Below, piece by piece: positions 32,898 to 44,339 of a stretch of DNA of 64,000 bases. Source of the DNA: Boesenbergia rotunda (lineage: Eukaryota; Streptophyta; Magnoliopsida; Zingiberales; Zingiberaceae); the NCBI GenBank assembly GCA_024364735.1, contig JAGFNQ010004742.1, positions 38,762-102,761 on the forward strand, in the 5' to 3' direction. The position numbers and the translations under genes were made by a program. The notes below the pieces were generated by a model. That model ran no database searches, was not told where the DNA came from, and saw nothing but the letters and a program-made list of their open reading frames with translations. Positions within the stretch are counted from its first letter, which is position 1. The number at the start of each line of letters is the position of its first letter.

Positions 32898-35318
32898 GGA
32901 ATTGAGGCACACACAGTCGGACGGGCCGAGCTGCGGGAAAGCACACACGGTCCGGCAGGCTGAGCCGCGGGAAAATAGCGCACACAGTCGGGCAGGACTC
33001 AGGAAGCGTGGGATGCACGCGTCTTACTAGCAGCCGAGCTGCGGGAAAGCACACACGATCAGGCAGGCTGAGCCGCGGGAAAATAGCGCACACAGTCGGG
33101 CAGAACTCAGGGAGCGTGGGACGCCACGCGTCTCACTGAGCAGCCGAGCTGCGGAAAAGCACACACGGTCAGGCAGGCTGAGCCGCGGGAAAATAGCGCA
33201 CACATTCGGGCAGGACTCAGGGAGCGTGGGACGCCACGCGTCTTACTGAGCAGCCGAGCTGCGGGAAAGCACACACGGTCAGGTAGGCTGAGCCGCGGGA
33301 TAATAGCGCACACAGTCGGGCAGGACTCAGGGAGCGTGGGGACGCCACGCGTCTTACTGAGCCAGCCGAGCTGCGGGAAAGGCACACACGGTCAGGCAAG
33401 GCTGAGGCGTAGGATAATAGCGCACACAGTCGGGCAGGACTCAGGGAGCGTGGGACGCCACGCGTCTTACTGAGCAGCCGAGCTGCGGGAAAGCACACAC
33501 GGTCAGGTAGGCTGAGCCGCGGGAAATAGCGCACACAGTCGGGCAGGACTCAGGGAGCGTGGGACGCCACGCGTCTTACTGAGCAGCCGAGCTGCGGGAA
33601 AGCACACACGGTCAGGCAGGCTGAGCCGCGGGAAATAGCGCACACAGTCGGGCAGGACAGGGAGTGGGACGCCACGGTCTTACAGCTGGACTCGGGAAAG
33701 TACACACGGAGCGTGAGCCACGGGAAAATACGCCAGTCGGGCGACTCAGAGAGCGTGGGACGCCACGCTTACTGAGCAGCCGAGCTGCGGAAAGCACAAC
33801 GGTCAGCACAGCCGCAGGAAAATACGCACACAGTCAGGCAGGCTGGCCACGGGATAAATAGCGCACACAGTCGGGAGGACTCAGGAGCGTGGGTATCACT
33901 GAGCCACGCCGTCTTAGCTGCGGGAAAGCAGCAGCCGACGGTGCGGGAAAGGCACACACAAGTCTGAGCCGCGAGAAAATAGCGCATAAGCCGCGGAAAT
34001 AGCGCACACAGTCGGCAGGACTCAGGGAGCGTGGGACGCCACGCGTCTTACTAAGCAGCCGAGCTGCGGGAAAGCACACACGGTCAGGCAGGAAGCTGAG
34101 CCACGGGAAAATAGCGCACACATAGTCGGGCAGGACTCAGGGAGCGTGGGACGCCACGCGTCTTACTGAGCAGCCGAGCTGCGGGAAAGCACACACGGTC
34201 AGGCAGGCTGAGCCGCGGGAAAATAGCGCACACAGTCGGGCAGGACTCATGGAGCGTGGGACGCCACGCGTCTTACTGAGCAGCCGAGCTGCGGAAAGAA
34301 AGCACACAGCCGCGGATAATAGCGCACACAGTCGGGCAGGCTCAGGAGCGTGGGACGCCACGGTCTTACTGATAGCCGATGCGGGAAAGCACACACGCAC
34401 ACAGCCGCGGGATAATAGCGCACACGGGCAGGACTCAGGGAGCGTGGGACGCCACGCGTCTTACTGAGCAGCCGAGCTGCGGGAAAGCACACACGGAGGC
34501 AGGCTGAGCCGCGGGAAAATAGCGCACAGTCGGGCGGTCAGGGAGGCGTGTGAGGTCTCACTGAGCAGCCGAGCCGCGGAAAGCACACACGGTAGGCAGG
34601 CTAGCGCGGGAAAATAGGCGCACAGTCGGGCAGGACTCAGGGAGCGTGGGACGCCACGCGTCTTACTGAGCAGCCGAGCTGCGGGAAAGCACACACGGTC
34701 AGGCAGGCTGAGCCGCGGGATAATAGCGCACACAGTCGGGCAGGACTCAGGGAGCGTGGGACGCCACGCGTCTTACTGAGCAGCCGAGCTGCGGGAAAGC
34801 ACACACGGTCAGGCAGGCTGAGCCGCGGGATAATAGCGCACACAGTCGGGCAGGACTCAGGAGCAGCGTGAGGACGGGAAAGCACACACGGTCAGGCAGG
34901 CTCTTATGGGCAGCCGAGCGCTGCTGCGGGAAAGCACACACGGTCAGGCAGGCTGAGCCGCGGGATAATCAGCGCGTCAGTCGGGCACGTCTTACTGAGC
35001 AGCCGAGCTGCGGGAGGGTGGGACGCACACGTCTTACTGAGCAGCCGAGCTGCGGGAAAGCACACACGGTCAGGCAGGCTGAGCCGCGGGAAAATAGCGC
35101 ACATAGTCGGGCAGGACTCAGGGAGCGTGGGACGCCACGCGTCTCACTGAGCAGCCGAGCTGCGGGAAAGCACACACGGTCAGGCAGGCTGAGCCGCGGG
35201 ATAATAGCGCACACAGTCGGGCAGGACTCAGGGAGCGTGGGACGCCACGCGTCTTACTGAGCAGCCGAGCTGCGGGAATTGAGGCACACACAGCCGGACG
35301 GGCGGAGCTGCGGGAAGT
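32898..35318. repeat. 110-bp tandem array (about 22 units) in gypsy-1
   Basis: The unit contains CACACAGTCGGGCAGGACTC, GAGCGTGGGACGCCACGCGT, TTACTGAGCAGCCGAGCTGC and GTCAGGCAGGCTGAGCCGC. Successive copies at 33091, 33201 and 33311 are exactly 110 bp apart. Both ends of the array have the related phrase GGAATTGAGGCACACACAG. Units between about 33650 and 34640 are irregular with many small deletions. All open frames in this array are repeat artefacts. Tandem repeats between pol and the 3' LTR are known in Tat elements and can seed satellites. Confidence 0.95.
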
Positions 35319-35407
35319 ATGGCTCGAGAGCCTAGTATATCTGCAAGCGAGGTAAGGGCCATATGCCTTCACTTGCCAGACGTGTTTTACATTTACACTC
35401 TCATTTG

Positions 35408-36018
35408 TCATTCAGTAGCTCGATAAGGTTGAAGGTGGACCGCACTCCAGGGTCGATCCAACCTTTTTCCTTTTTCATTCTCCAAGTAGTATGCCCCCGA
35501 AGAAAGCTTTTGCACAATCTTGAAGGGTCCTCCCCATTGTGGTTCCAGCTTGCTTACGTCTCATACAGGCTTGACTCTTTTCCAGACGAGATCCCCACTT
35601 GAAATGTTTTAGGCAGCACTCTTCGATCATACCTCTGCTTCATCTTCTGGCTATACGCAAACATCCGAGCCGCTGCATTGTCCCGAGTTTCATTGACCAT
35701 GTCCAGCTCCAACCGCCACCTCTCCGAGTTATCTTCATCGTACGCTGCCCTTCGTTCCGATTCACACCCGATCTCGACTGGGATCACGGCCTCAGTTCCA
35801 TACACTAACTGGAAAGGTGTGCATCCGGTTGTTTCTTTATAGTAGTCCGCAAGGCCCATAGGACGCTGGGGAGCTCTTCCACCCAGGTTCCGCCAACATG
35901 ATCGAGCTTGGTTTTCAACCCCCTGAGAATTTCCCGATTGGCCACCTCGGCCTGGCCATTGCTCTGTGGGTAGGCTACAGAAGTGAACGCCTGCTTGATG
36001 CCGTATTTGGCGCACCAT
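35408..36018 (-). pseudogene. pol: gypsy-1 integrase C-terminal region, frameshifted
   Basis: A 154-codon open frame (35554-36018) carries the integrase tail from about 35860 on: C-T-P-F-Q-L-V-Y-G-T-E-A-V-I-P and Q-R-Y-D-R-R-V. Near 35590 the frame changes again; the alternative frame reads V-W-K-R-V-K-P-V, then a stop, then L-E-P-Q-W-G-G-P-F and R-P-W-S-A-V-H-L to a terminal TGA at 35408-35410. This is the usual GPY/F-type end of Ty3 integrase, which binds DNA during insertion. Confidence 0.75.
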
Positions 36019-37030
36019 TCCCGTATTCTTCTGCCCTGAAATTGTCTCCCATTATCTGACACAATCTTATGCGGGATTCCATACCGGCATAGTATGTTTT
36101 GCCACAAGAACTTCTCTACCGCCTGCTCGGTGATGCGCGCCAGAGCTTCCGCCTCTATCCACTTGGAGAAATAATCGACCGCCACCAGCAGGTATTTCTT
36201 CTGGGCAGCGGCAGTAGGGAATGGCCCCACGATATCCATGCCCCATTGGTCGAAAGGGCAAGAGACAATTGACGCCTTCATAGCTTCTGGGGGCCGATGC
36301 GGTAGGCATTGGTGTTTCTGGCAGGATAGACACTTAGCCACTAGCTCGTTGGCATCTTCTTGCAAGGTGGGCCAATAATATCCCGACAGGATCGCCTTCC
36401 GCGCCGTCGCGCGAGCACCAGCGTGATGTCCACAGATCCCCAGATGAATTTCCCTCAAGACATAGTCAGCATCTTCTGCATTCAGGCACCTGAGGAGGGG
36501 TCGAGAAAACGACCTCTTGTAGAGGGTATCACCGACCATGGTAAATCTGGACGCATGCTTCTTGAGCCACCGAGCTTCATCATGGTTAGTTGGGAGGGTT
36601 CCCCGAGTAAGGTAGGTTATGACCGGGGCTCGCCAGTCAGACTCCAGCTCCAGATCAGCCTGTCTCTCTATCTGCATGATTAGCAGAGCTGGGCCGCCCG
36701 CCGACGGGAGCACCCACGAGCCGACCGAACTGGCCAGCTTGGCCAGCTCATCCGCCTTGAAGTTCTCTTCCCGTGGGATCTTCCTCACTTGCACCTCTTT
36801 AAATTCGGCTTTGAGCTTCTCATAGATTTCTATGAAAGCCTGCAGCCGATCACTGTTGACTTCAAACTTTCCGGCCACTTGCTGTGTGACTAGTTGAGAA
36901 TCTGAGTAGAGTATTACTCGGGCAGCCCCTACATGCTTAGCAGCTTGCAATCCAGCTATGAGGGCTTCGTACTCGGCCTCATTGTTGGTGGCTTGATACT
37001 CCAACCGCACAGACAAATGCATCTTTTCTC
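35850..37030 (-). pseudogene. pol: gypsy-1 plant-type RNase H (second) and integrase core
   Basis: This open frame (35805-37103) is meaningful from about 37030, after a frameshift. It begins inside the second RNase H (N-N-E-A-E-Y-E-A-L, then S-D-S-Q-L-V and E-N-F-K-A-D-E-L-A). Integrase follows: zinc-binding H220, H226, C258 and C261, and the catalytic triad D290, D350 and E386 in the numbering of the 432-codon frame, with spacing D-x59-D-x35-E. All key residues are present, so only frameshifts disable it. Two RNase H domains in a row mark the Tat lineage. The frame breaks near 35845, after W-A-L-R-T-T. Confidence 0.9.
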
Positions 37031-37852
37031 CGCTGGGGAGACCATCAGAACACCAATCCCGCTCCCCGACCTGGCGGACGAGCCATCCACGTATATTTGC
37101 CATGCTTCTTCAATCTCGTCTGAATGCAGCTCACTTAAGAAATCCGCTAAAGCTTGAGCCTTGATAGCCGATCGAGGTTGGTATTGAATATCATACTCGC
37201 TCAGCTCAGTGGTCCACTTAATCAGTCGTCCCGACGCTTCAGGATTGGAGGCCACCCGACTCAGATTGCTGTTCGTCAATACCACGATAGGGTGCGCCAA
37301 GAAATAGGGACGAAGCCTTCGGGCACCCAACAATAGCACATACATCAACCTTTCGAGTGTCGTATAACGGCACTCGGCTCCTTTCAATAAATGGGCGAAA
37401 AAGTACACTGGCCGCTGCTCAGCCACTTCCTGTTTAACCAAGACTAGGCTGACCGAGTCAGCCGATGTAGCCAGATACACATAGAGAGTCTCTCCCACTT
37501 CCGGTTTTGCCAGCACGGGCAATTCAGCGAGGTAAGTCTTCAGCTCTTCAAATGCCTTGTCACAGTCAGCATCCCACTGGAACTTGGTAGCTTTGCGGAG
37601 GGTTTTGAAGAAGGGCAACCCTCTCTCTGCCGATCGGGAAATGAATCGAGATAGGGTCGTGATCCGCCCCGCGAGCCGCTGAGCTTCTCGTAGATTCCTG
37701 GGCGGAGGCATATCCAGCAGGGCCTTGACCTTCCCCGGGTTAGCTTCTATGCCCCGCTCAGTCACAATGTAGCCCAGGAACTTCCCCCTCCGAGCACCAA
37801 AGAGGCACTTAGCCGGTTCAGCTTGAGCCCATACCCCCGCAATGTCCGGCAA
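36956..37852 (-). pseudogene. pol: gypsy-1 RT end and retroviral-type RNase H
   Basis: After a one-base loss near 37815 this 298-codon frame continues RT at K-C-L-F-G-A-R and F-L-G-Y-I-V. The retroviral RNase H follows (F-E-E-L-K-T-Y-L, R-P-V-Y-F-F-A-H, L-R-P-Y-F-L-A-H). It then begins the plant-type RNase H (I-Y-V-D-G-S-S-A-R-S-G-S-G-I-G), where a frameshift near 37025, close to an A-run, throws it out of frame. Confidence 0.88.
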
Positions 37853-40350
37853 GTCTCCTCAACGTCCGACACCAAATCTTCAGCACGAGCAGATTTGATG
37901 AGGATGTCATCAACATATACTTCCACGTTCCTCCCGATCTGGGACCGGAAGACCTTATTCATCATACGCTGGTAGGTGGCTCCAGCGTTCTTCAATCCGA
38001 ACGGCATAACAGTATAGCAATAAGTACCATCTGCCGTTATGAAGCTAACCTTTTCTTGGTCTTCCACTGCCAGGGGTACTTGATGGTATCCCTGGTAGGC
38101 ATCCAACATTGAAATGAACTCGCTACCTGCCGTCGAGTCCACCATCTGATCGATTCGGGGCAGGGGATAGCAATCTTTCGGGCAAGCCTTGTTGAGGTCC
38201 CGAAAGTCTATGCAGATCCGCCACCTGTTGTCCGGCTTAGGCACCAGCACCACATTGGCCAGCCAGGAAGGAAACTGCACCTCTCTGATGTGCCCTGCCT
38301 CTGTCAACCTCTCGATCTCTGCCCTGATCGCCTTATTCTGCTTGGTGCTAAAGTCCCGCTTTCTCTGCTTCACGGGCCGAGCCTGGGGGTAGACGTGGAG
38401 GCGATGCTCTGCAACCTCCGGGCGGACGCCCTTTAGCTCCTTAACGGACCAGGCAAAGACGTCTTGATTGCGAGCCAAGCACTCCAGTAGGGACTCCTTC
38501 AGTTCTTCTGGCAATCCTGGGGCGATCTTGACTCGGGATTCCTCCCGGTCGGGAAGGAGTTGCACCTCCTCCTTGTCTTCGTGCAGCTCGGACCAAGGGG
38601 AGGCTTGGACCATGTTGCAATCAGGGAAGGGGCGCGGGGCTTTGCGACTTTCTTCGTGAACATCGTTCACGTAGCATCTCCGGGCTACCTTCTGGTCACC
38701 CCTGACCTCACCTACCTGATCCCCGACCGGGAATTTGACCTTCAGGTAGAAGGTGGAGGCGACCGCCCGGAACTCGTTGAGCGCTGGTCGGCCCAGTATG
38801 GCGTTGTAGGATGAAGGAGCGTCCACCACCAGAAAAGTGGACCACCGGGTCCTCTTCAGCGGCTCCTCTCCCAGGGAGACGGCCAACCGAATCTGGCCGA
38901 TGGGATGCACTGTATTCCCCGTGAAACCAAACAACGGGGTTGCCACCAGCTCCAGCTGGGACTTCTCGATCTGAAGCTGGTCAAATGCTCTCTTGTAGAG
39001 TATGTTGACCGAGCTGCCTGTGTCCACGATGGTGCGGTGGACCTGGTAATTAGCGATGACGACGGAGATGACCAGCGCGTCCTCGTGGGGGACTTCCAGC
39101 CCCTGAAGATCTTGGGGCCCAAAGCTAATTTGCGGCCCTTCGGCTTGGGCCAGACTAGTGCCAACCTGATGGATCTCTAGTCGGCGCACCTGGGCTTTCC
39201 GGGCCCGGTGGGAATCTCCTCCTGTCGGGCCGCCCGATATGACGTGCACACCTCCGCGAACGACGTTTTGCTGGTTGGCCCGCTCTTCGTCCGTCTCCTC
39301 TCCCACAGCTCGGTCCCCTTGGGGGAACAGATTCCGAGCGGCCGAAGGGTTTTCCCGCAGTTCCCCCGCCATCGGGTCGGCATTCGGGCCGCCCCGGCCC
39401 GCTCCCCGTCCGGGAGGTGTTTGTCGTCCTCGTCCTCTGGGAGCTTGAGCTCGACCCCGACCAGCTTGTCGGCACTCCTCCGTGGCGTGCCCATGACTCT
39501 GGTGGTAGCTGCAGTATGGCCTCCACCGGGCAGGAAGGCATCCCTGGGCCACCTGCTGTACGTGACGCCTTTCCATGCCCGCAGGCTCGGCGGGGCCTCG
39601 CGGACTACGAATGGGCCCTCCTGAGGGTCTGGCCCCCTGAACAGGGGGAGTCGGTGCTGGAGCCACGGATTCCCGGCGCCGAGCTGCTTGCGCTTCTTCG
39701 ACATTAATGTACTTGTCGGCTTTACCTAAAAGGCTGTCAAAGTCCTTCGGAGGTTTCCGAATCAGAGCGCGAAAAAACTCTCCCTCCTGCAGGCCCTGGG
39801 AGAAGGCGCTAACCATCACTTCCTGGGTGGCGGTTGGCACATCCATTGCCAACTCGTTAAACCTCCGAATGTAAGACCTGAGTGTTTCTTTTGGCCCTTG
39901 CTTCAGGGCAAACAGGTTGAGACTTGTTTTGTGGTGTCTTCGACTGCTAGCGAAGTGCTGCAGGAACACCTTTTTAAACTTCTCGAAGCTTGTGACCGAC
40001 CCGTCGGGGAGTCGGTCGAACCACCTCTGGGCTGCGCCAGAGAGCGTAGTCAGGAAGGCTCGGCACTTAACACCTTCCGGGTATTGCTGCAACATAGCAG
40101 CACTCTCGAACTTCATCAAGTGCTCCTCCGGATCCGTGGTCCCCACGTATTCAGGGACGGTGAAGAAGCGAAGGTGGTGAGGGACGGGGTCCTCCAAGAT
40201 CCAAGGAGCGAAAGGGCTGCGTACCGTTGGGGCTGAAGTGGGGTCGGCCGGCGCTTTTCCCCTATCCATACGCCATCCGCGTACCGGATTGGAAACGGAG
40301 GCCCCGGCGGACACCGAGTGAGCCTCACCGGCTTGCTCCCAAGGGCCAAC

Positions 40351-40381
<31 letters not shown>

Positions 40382-40595
40382 TATGTGCCCACCCTCAGCA
40401 CAATAGGCCTGCCTGCCCCCCCCCCCCCCCCCCCCCCGAGATGCGACGTGCCATCGGCTCTGGGCCCTGAGGCCCTTGGCTAGCAGCTTGGGAGAGCCTT
40501 TGTGAAGCCCTCTGCTGAGCTCGCGTAGCCATGAGTACCTCGTACTCCTCTCGAGAGATATCCACGTTCACATCGTAGGGCTCCTCCATCTTCAC
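37762..40595 (-). pseudogene. gag-pol: gypsy-1 gag, protease and reverse transcriptase
   Basis: The likely start is M-K-M-E-E-P-Y-D-V at 40595, near the PBS. The frame crosses two homopolymers (22 C and 27 G) that disturb it, then stays open from 40401 for 879 codons. In that numbering the gag core is about 90-150 (L-M-K-F-E-S and F-L-Q-H-F), a zinc knuckle of C-x2-H-x4-H-x4-C type is at 297-310, the protease D-T-G-S-S is at 460-464, and RT spans about 690-865 with Y-V-D-D at 829-832. The gag-pol fusion in one frame is normal for this lineage. RT is cut by a one-base loss near 37815, after L-K-L-N. Confidence 0.9.
40355..40437. repeat. 27 G then 22 C homopolymers in the gag N-terminus
   Basis: G-run at 40355-40381 and C-run at 40416-40437, separated by 34 bp. 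Together they can form a hairpin and they shift the gag frame. Their exact lengths may be unreliable. Confidence 0.85.
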
Positions 40596-40616
40596 TTCCG
40601 ATCAGGTTGCTGGTGT

Positions 40617-40634
40617 GCCCTCCTTCTAGCGCCA
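40617..40634 (-). other. gypsy-1 primer binding site
   Basis: In element sense the sequence reads TGGCGCTAGAAGGAGGGC, four bases after the 5' LTR end (GGATCA). Position and TGGCGC start fit a Ty3/gypsy PBS; I do not assign the tRNA. Confidence 0.65.
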
Positions 40635-40638
40635 AATT

Positions 40639-41602
40639 TGATCCTGTCGCGAAGTGAGTCGGACGCCCTTACAGCTGAACGAGTATCCGAGGAGGAGGAG
40701 GTCGCTGAAGTGGCGTGACGAGCAGGATCGCTTCCAACCTGCAAGACAGGGACCGTTAGAACCCGCCGGGAAAAGTCCCCGGTCAGGCACTCCGACGGTC
40801 AAGTCAGTACACGACGGTGGCGATGCAAAGCAATAGAACAGTAGTGAAATTGTACTATCGCGCGTACCTGGGAAATGCAGAGTGAGATGTATATGTAGCC
40901 GGGAAAGCTGACAGGTTTTGCCTCGCCTGCCACCTGCTGTCGCGTAGTGAGGACAGGGTAATGTGCGTCCAAGGGTGGCAGGGCAAAGTGGCACATGCTG
41001 TCTTAAGGAAAGAGGCCCTGTCAACTTAAGAGTTGGACGCCGCTTGGTCTGACATCAAGGCATGCGGTCGGGGTACGGGGGACGAGATGTGTCAGGCATA
41101 TTAATGCCTCAGCGAAATATCCGCCGCTGGCGGCCAGGACGACCAGGGTCTCGCGTCGACCCCGTACAGCTTCTGGTATTGTCAGGGAGTGGTTGTGCCG
41201 ACTGGGGGCGTAGAGGTAAGGAGGTCGGCTGAGGGCCTAGGAAGGTGCCGACTGGGGCACAAAGGTAAGGAGGCCGGCTGAGGGCTTAGGAAGGTGCCGA
41301 CTGGGGGCACAGAGGTAAGGAGGCCGACTGAGGGCCTAGGAAGGTGCCGACTGGGGGTACAGAGGTAAGGAGGCCGGCTGAGGGCCTAGGAAGGTGCCGA
41401 CTGGGGGCGCCGAAAGGATAACTCCTTCAGCCCGATCCTGTCTGACTCAATAGCAAGCCATTATAGGCCTGTATGGGCCTTGACACGGAAACCCAAGGGG
41501 CCTAAGCGTGCCCGCCCCTTGTCCAGTGGGACTGTCCAGATCACTAGCTACTTTTCCTGACTGAGCGCCAGGCTGCCGGGCCATGCTGCTGACCCGGGAT
41601 CA
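40639..41602 (-). mobile_element. gypsy-1 5' LTR (964 bp)
   Basis: Edges are TGATCCTGTCGCGAAG and CCCGGGATCA on the plus strand. In element sense it runs TGATCCCGGG...ACAGGATCA. TAACT follows at 41603-41607. It contains four full 50-bp minisatellite units at about 41195-41400. Confidence 0.9.
41195..41412. repeat. 50-bp minisatellite in gypsy-1 5' LTR (four full units)
   Basis: The units begin GTGCCGACTGGGGG and end GCCTAGGAAG, with single-base differences between units. The 3' LTR has two. Confidence 0.85.
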
Positions 41603-41607
41603 TAACT

Positions 41608-42544
41608 CATTCTGATGAGAAACCAAGCTTATACCATGTTACAGTATTCTTGAGCAACCTTAACCCAAACAACGCACTAGTGCTTCAGATACATTATAAG
41701 TGCATATCTGGATCTGTCATGCATTGTTGTAATTTACTTGCAACTCATTGAGACAGGATTTGAACAGCAAAGAGGAAGCAAACATGTAAGAAATTAGAAA
41801 AGTAGAATAACAAAACGAAGCGAGTAGAACATTCAGACAGAAGCTAACTTGGAAAACTGTATATCTAGCTGACAGCAACCATCATATATATTGCATCCCT
41901 ACAGAAATAACAAAACCATATGAATTCAGCTCGTAAGACATCTAAACATCTTTGAATTTATAAATTCACATATTTACTTGTAGAGAAGTTCTTGCTTGCA
42001 ATGCACTCTGTTGTGAGTCAAACTGGATAAGGACCTGGAAACCTACAAAAAATAATATGCTACTCATGGTTTCAAAAACATATGCCCATGATACAAATGT
42101 TATAACTCGAAGTTTACTTCTCCAACATAAAATGAAAAGCTATTTGTTCTGTAAAGGGCATAGATGGGTAAGTGGCAAAAATTCTGAAAAAGCGGGTTCA
42201 GATGTTTTGGAATTCTAATTGAAAAAGAGAAAGTGATAGAGAATTTTTGACGGGAGAGGTATAAGAGGAAGATCGCTAAATTTGATACGCCCTTTGGTAA
42301 AAAGAAAACCTCAGTACGTTTTTTGATAATTCCTAATTCTCACATACATCGTTTGGTAAAAAATTGTTTTTATAATGACGAGAACTAGACAAACACGTAT
42401 GAATTGATTTTATATCATTTCGAACTCTCTAACATTAATTTTTAACTCAAACATATTCAACTTACATTGTCTAATTATAACTTTTACATGTTCAACTTAC
42501 CCTTTACCCTTTAAGTCCATCTAATTGACTTAGCTATGAAAATA
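41608..42544. other. Flank of gypsy-1, no gene recognised
   Basis: AT-rich, without coding signal. Bases 42400-42500 reappear in inverted orientation at about 44107-44200, so part of it belongs to an inverted repeat. Confidence 0.5.
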
Positions 42545-42995
42545 AAAAAAATATTGGATCAAAATAATAATATACGAGAGAATTTATATAATCAAGATAA
42601 CCAGACAAATGTATAAAAACTGATTTATTATCATTCTGATATCTCTTATAGGGTATCAACCTCATTTAATTTTTTTTAAATTATTTTTCCTTTTGGGATG
42701 AATTTTGGATTCCTCCCAAAATTGGCGACAAATCACGGATTCATCCGGGATTTGGTGATGAATCCATAAATTCATCGTCAAATCTGGAATGAATTAAAAA
42801 TTTTGTGGCCAATTCTGGGACAAATCCAAGATTCGTCCTCGAAGGAAAACTAATTTTAAAAAATTAAATGAGGTTGAAACCCTACCTAGTGATATCGGAA
42901 TGATACGAAATCAGTTCCTTTGTGTTAGTATAATTCTCTTGATTATAAAATTGTCGTCAAACATTATTTAGCCCAAATATATTTATAAGAGTGAT
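42545..42995. mobile_element. Fold-back (hairpin) element with GACGAAT-type loop
   Basis: The arms at about 42545-42697 and 42843-42995 are imperfect inverted repeats; both contain ATAATCAAGA, CATTCTGATATC or its counterpart, and CAACCTCATTTAATTTTTT. The loop of about 145 bp holds GGGACAAATCC/GATTCGTCC motifs like those near the CACTA-type ends. Half copies are seen at about 43490-43690 and 44340-44460. No open frame. Confidence 0.6.
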
Positions 42996-43740
42996 TTTTT
43001 GGATGGCAAACTATTTAAAAATTTTAATTCGTGTTCAAACAATCACTTATTTCTGTCATCGCCGACTTCCTCGAGATCGTTGTCATCGTCGTCGCCGCCA
43101 CCAAGAGAGAACACAAACAAGATCTAGGGCAAAGAGCAAAGGGGGTCAGGTGTAATTTATACTTTTTATGTTTCTTTTACGACGAATTAATATTCGTCCT
43201 CAATCTGGGGACGAAAAGGGTTTTCATCCTAAAATATAGGGATTAAAACCCTTTTAGTCCCCACATTTAGGGGCAGAATTTAAAAAATTATAGTTATAAT
43301 TATTAAATAATAAATAAAAATTATAAAATAAAAAAGTAAATAATTTATATTTATATTTTGTTTTCTGCTATTTTTTTCACGGAGCATCGCAAAACCTAAA
43401 ATTTTTAAAAAAAAAGTAAATTAACATTTAAATATTTAATTGGATACGTGCTGATAGTATGTCTTAATTTAATTATTATTTTAATGACATTTTAAACGAA
43501 TCCTAGAATTCGTCCCAAGATTTGGAATGAATACTACAGATTGAAAAATAATTAAAAATAAAAATAAATAAGTTCGAAACTCTAAATATGGATCTAAAGA
43601 ATTTAGAATAATATGAAAATAATTTTTATTTGTTCATCTTCTTCTTTTGATTATATAAATACCTTCATATATTATTTTTATCCAATGTTTTCTATTTTAA
43701 TTGTAATATTAAGTAGATAGACTTGAAAGGTAATTAAATT
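42996..43740. other. AT-rich interval with partial fold-back copy
   Basis: A short GTCATCGTCGTCGCCGCC stretch near 43080 may be captured coding DNA, but it is too short to identify. From 43490 to 43690 it resembles the right half of the fold-back element. Confidence 0.35.
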
Positions 43741-44097
43741 GAGGGTAAATTTTCCTAAACTCCCCACTTACCAAGTCAACTTTGCATGCAATCCCTACAC
43801 TAACTTTTCTTTGCATGCAGTCCCTGATGAGATGTTTGGTGAGTATTATTTGAAGAAAATTGAGTATAAAAGTTAGAAAATTGAGTATGACAGTTTGCAT
43901 CCACCACATCAATAACCCTGTACTCAATTTTCACTCTTTTATACTCAAATTTTACTTTTTTATACTCAGTTTTCACTGATGTATACTCAATTTTCACCCT
44001 TTTATACTCAAATCCATCAAAGAGTAAAAACAAAGAAAAACTTGTGTGGGGAGTGCATGCAAAGTTCAAAAGGCTATTGGGGGAGTTTATGGTAATT
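43741..44097. mobile_element. Possible MITE, about 357 bp
   Basis: The ends are imperfect inverted repeats: GGTAAATTTTCCTAAACTCC at the left, and the reverse complement of the right end reads CTTAAATTACCATAAACTCC. Both are followed inward by CTTTGCATGCA. TTAAAT lies near both edges. The inside has about five repeats of a TTTATACTCAATTTTCAC phrase. The class is uncertain. Confidence 0.45.
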
Positions 44098-44339
44098 TAA
44101 GGTTAAATGGAACATGTAAAAGTTATAATTATAAAAGTAAGTTGAATATGTTAGAGTTATAAATTAATGTTAGAAGTTTGGAATGATACAAAACTAATTT
44201 TTATGTATTTATTTTTTCTATTGACCTCAAATATCAATTTGATCTAATATAACAAAATCAATAATTTGTTGAAATTAATTAGATTTTTCAAATAGATTAG
44301 TGTTCGAAAAATCATTGATATCAATATATTATGTATAAA
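44098..44339. other. AT-rich interval; inverted partner of 42400-42500
   Basis: GGAACATGTAAAAGTTATAA at 44108 and the following 90 bp mirror the region 42400-42500 in reverse. No gene. Confidence 0.5.

Larger units (their letters stand above)
26836..41602 (-). mobile_element. gypsy-1: full-length Tat-lineage Ty3/gypsy element, TSD TAACT
   Basis: The element lies in reverse: 5' LTR at 40639-41602, PBS, gag-PR-RT-RH-aRH-IN (40595 down to 35408), a 110-bp tandem array, an antisense gene, a polypurine tract and the 3' LTR at 26836-27712. TAACT flanks it at 26831-26835 and 41603-41607. A second, plant-type RNase H between the retroviral RNase H and integrase, plus an antisense extra gene, point to the Tat lineage. 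At least four frameshifts or stops in pol make it non-autonomous today. Confidence 0.92.

Noticed and set aside
32815..35411. Many overlapping open frames on both strands (65-130 codons)
   Set aside because: They come from the 110-bp array, which is open in several frames; no start signal, domain or unique sequence.
38189..40236. Plus-strand open frames over gypsy-1 gag-pol, up to 138 codons
   Set aside because: Shadows of the minus-strand coding frame with high GC content.
43031..43246. 71-codon open frame with Val/Ala-rich start as a captured gene
   Set aside because: Too short, no match that I recognise, and it runs into AT-rich repeat DNA.
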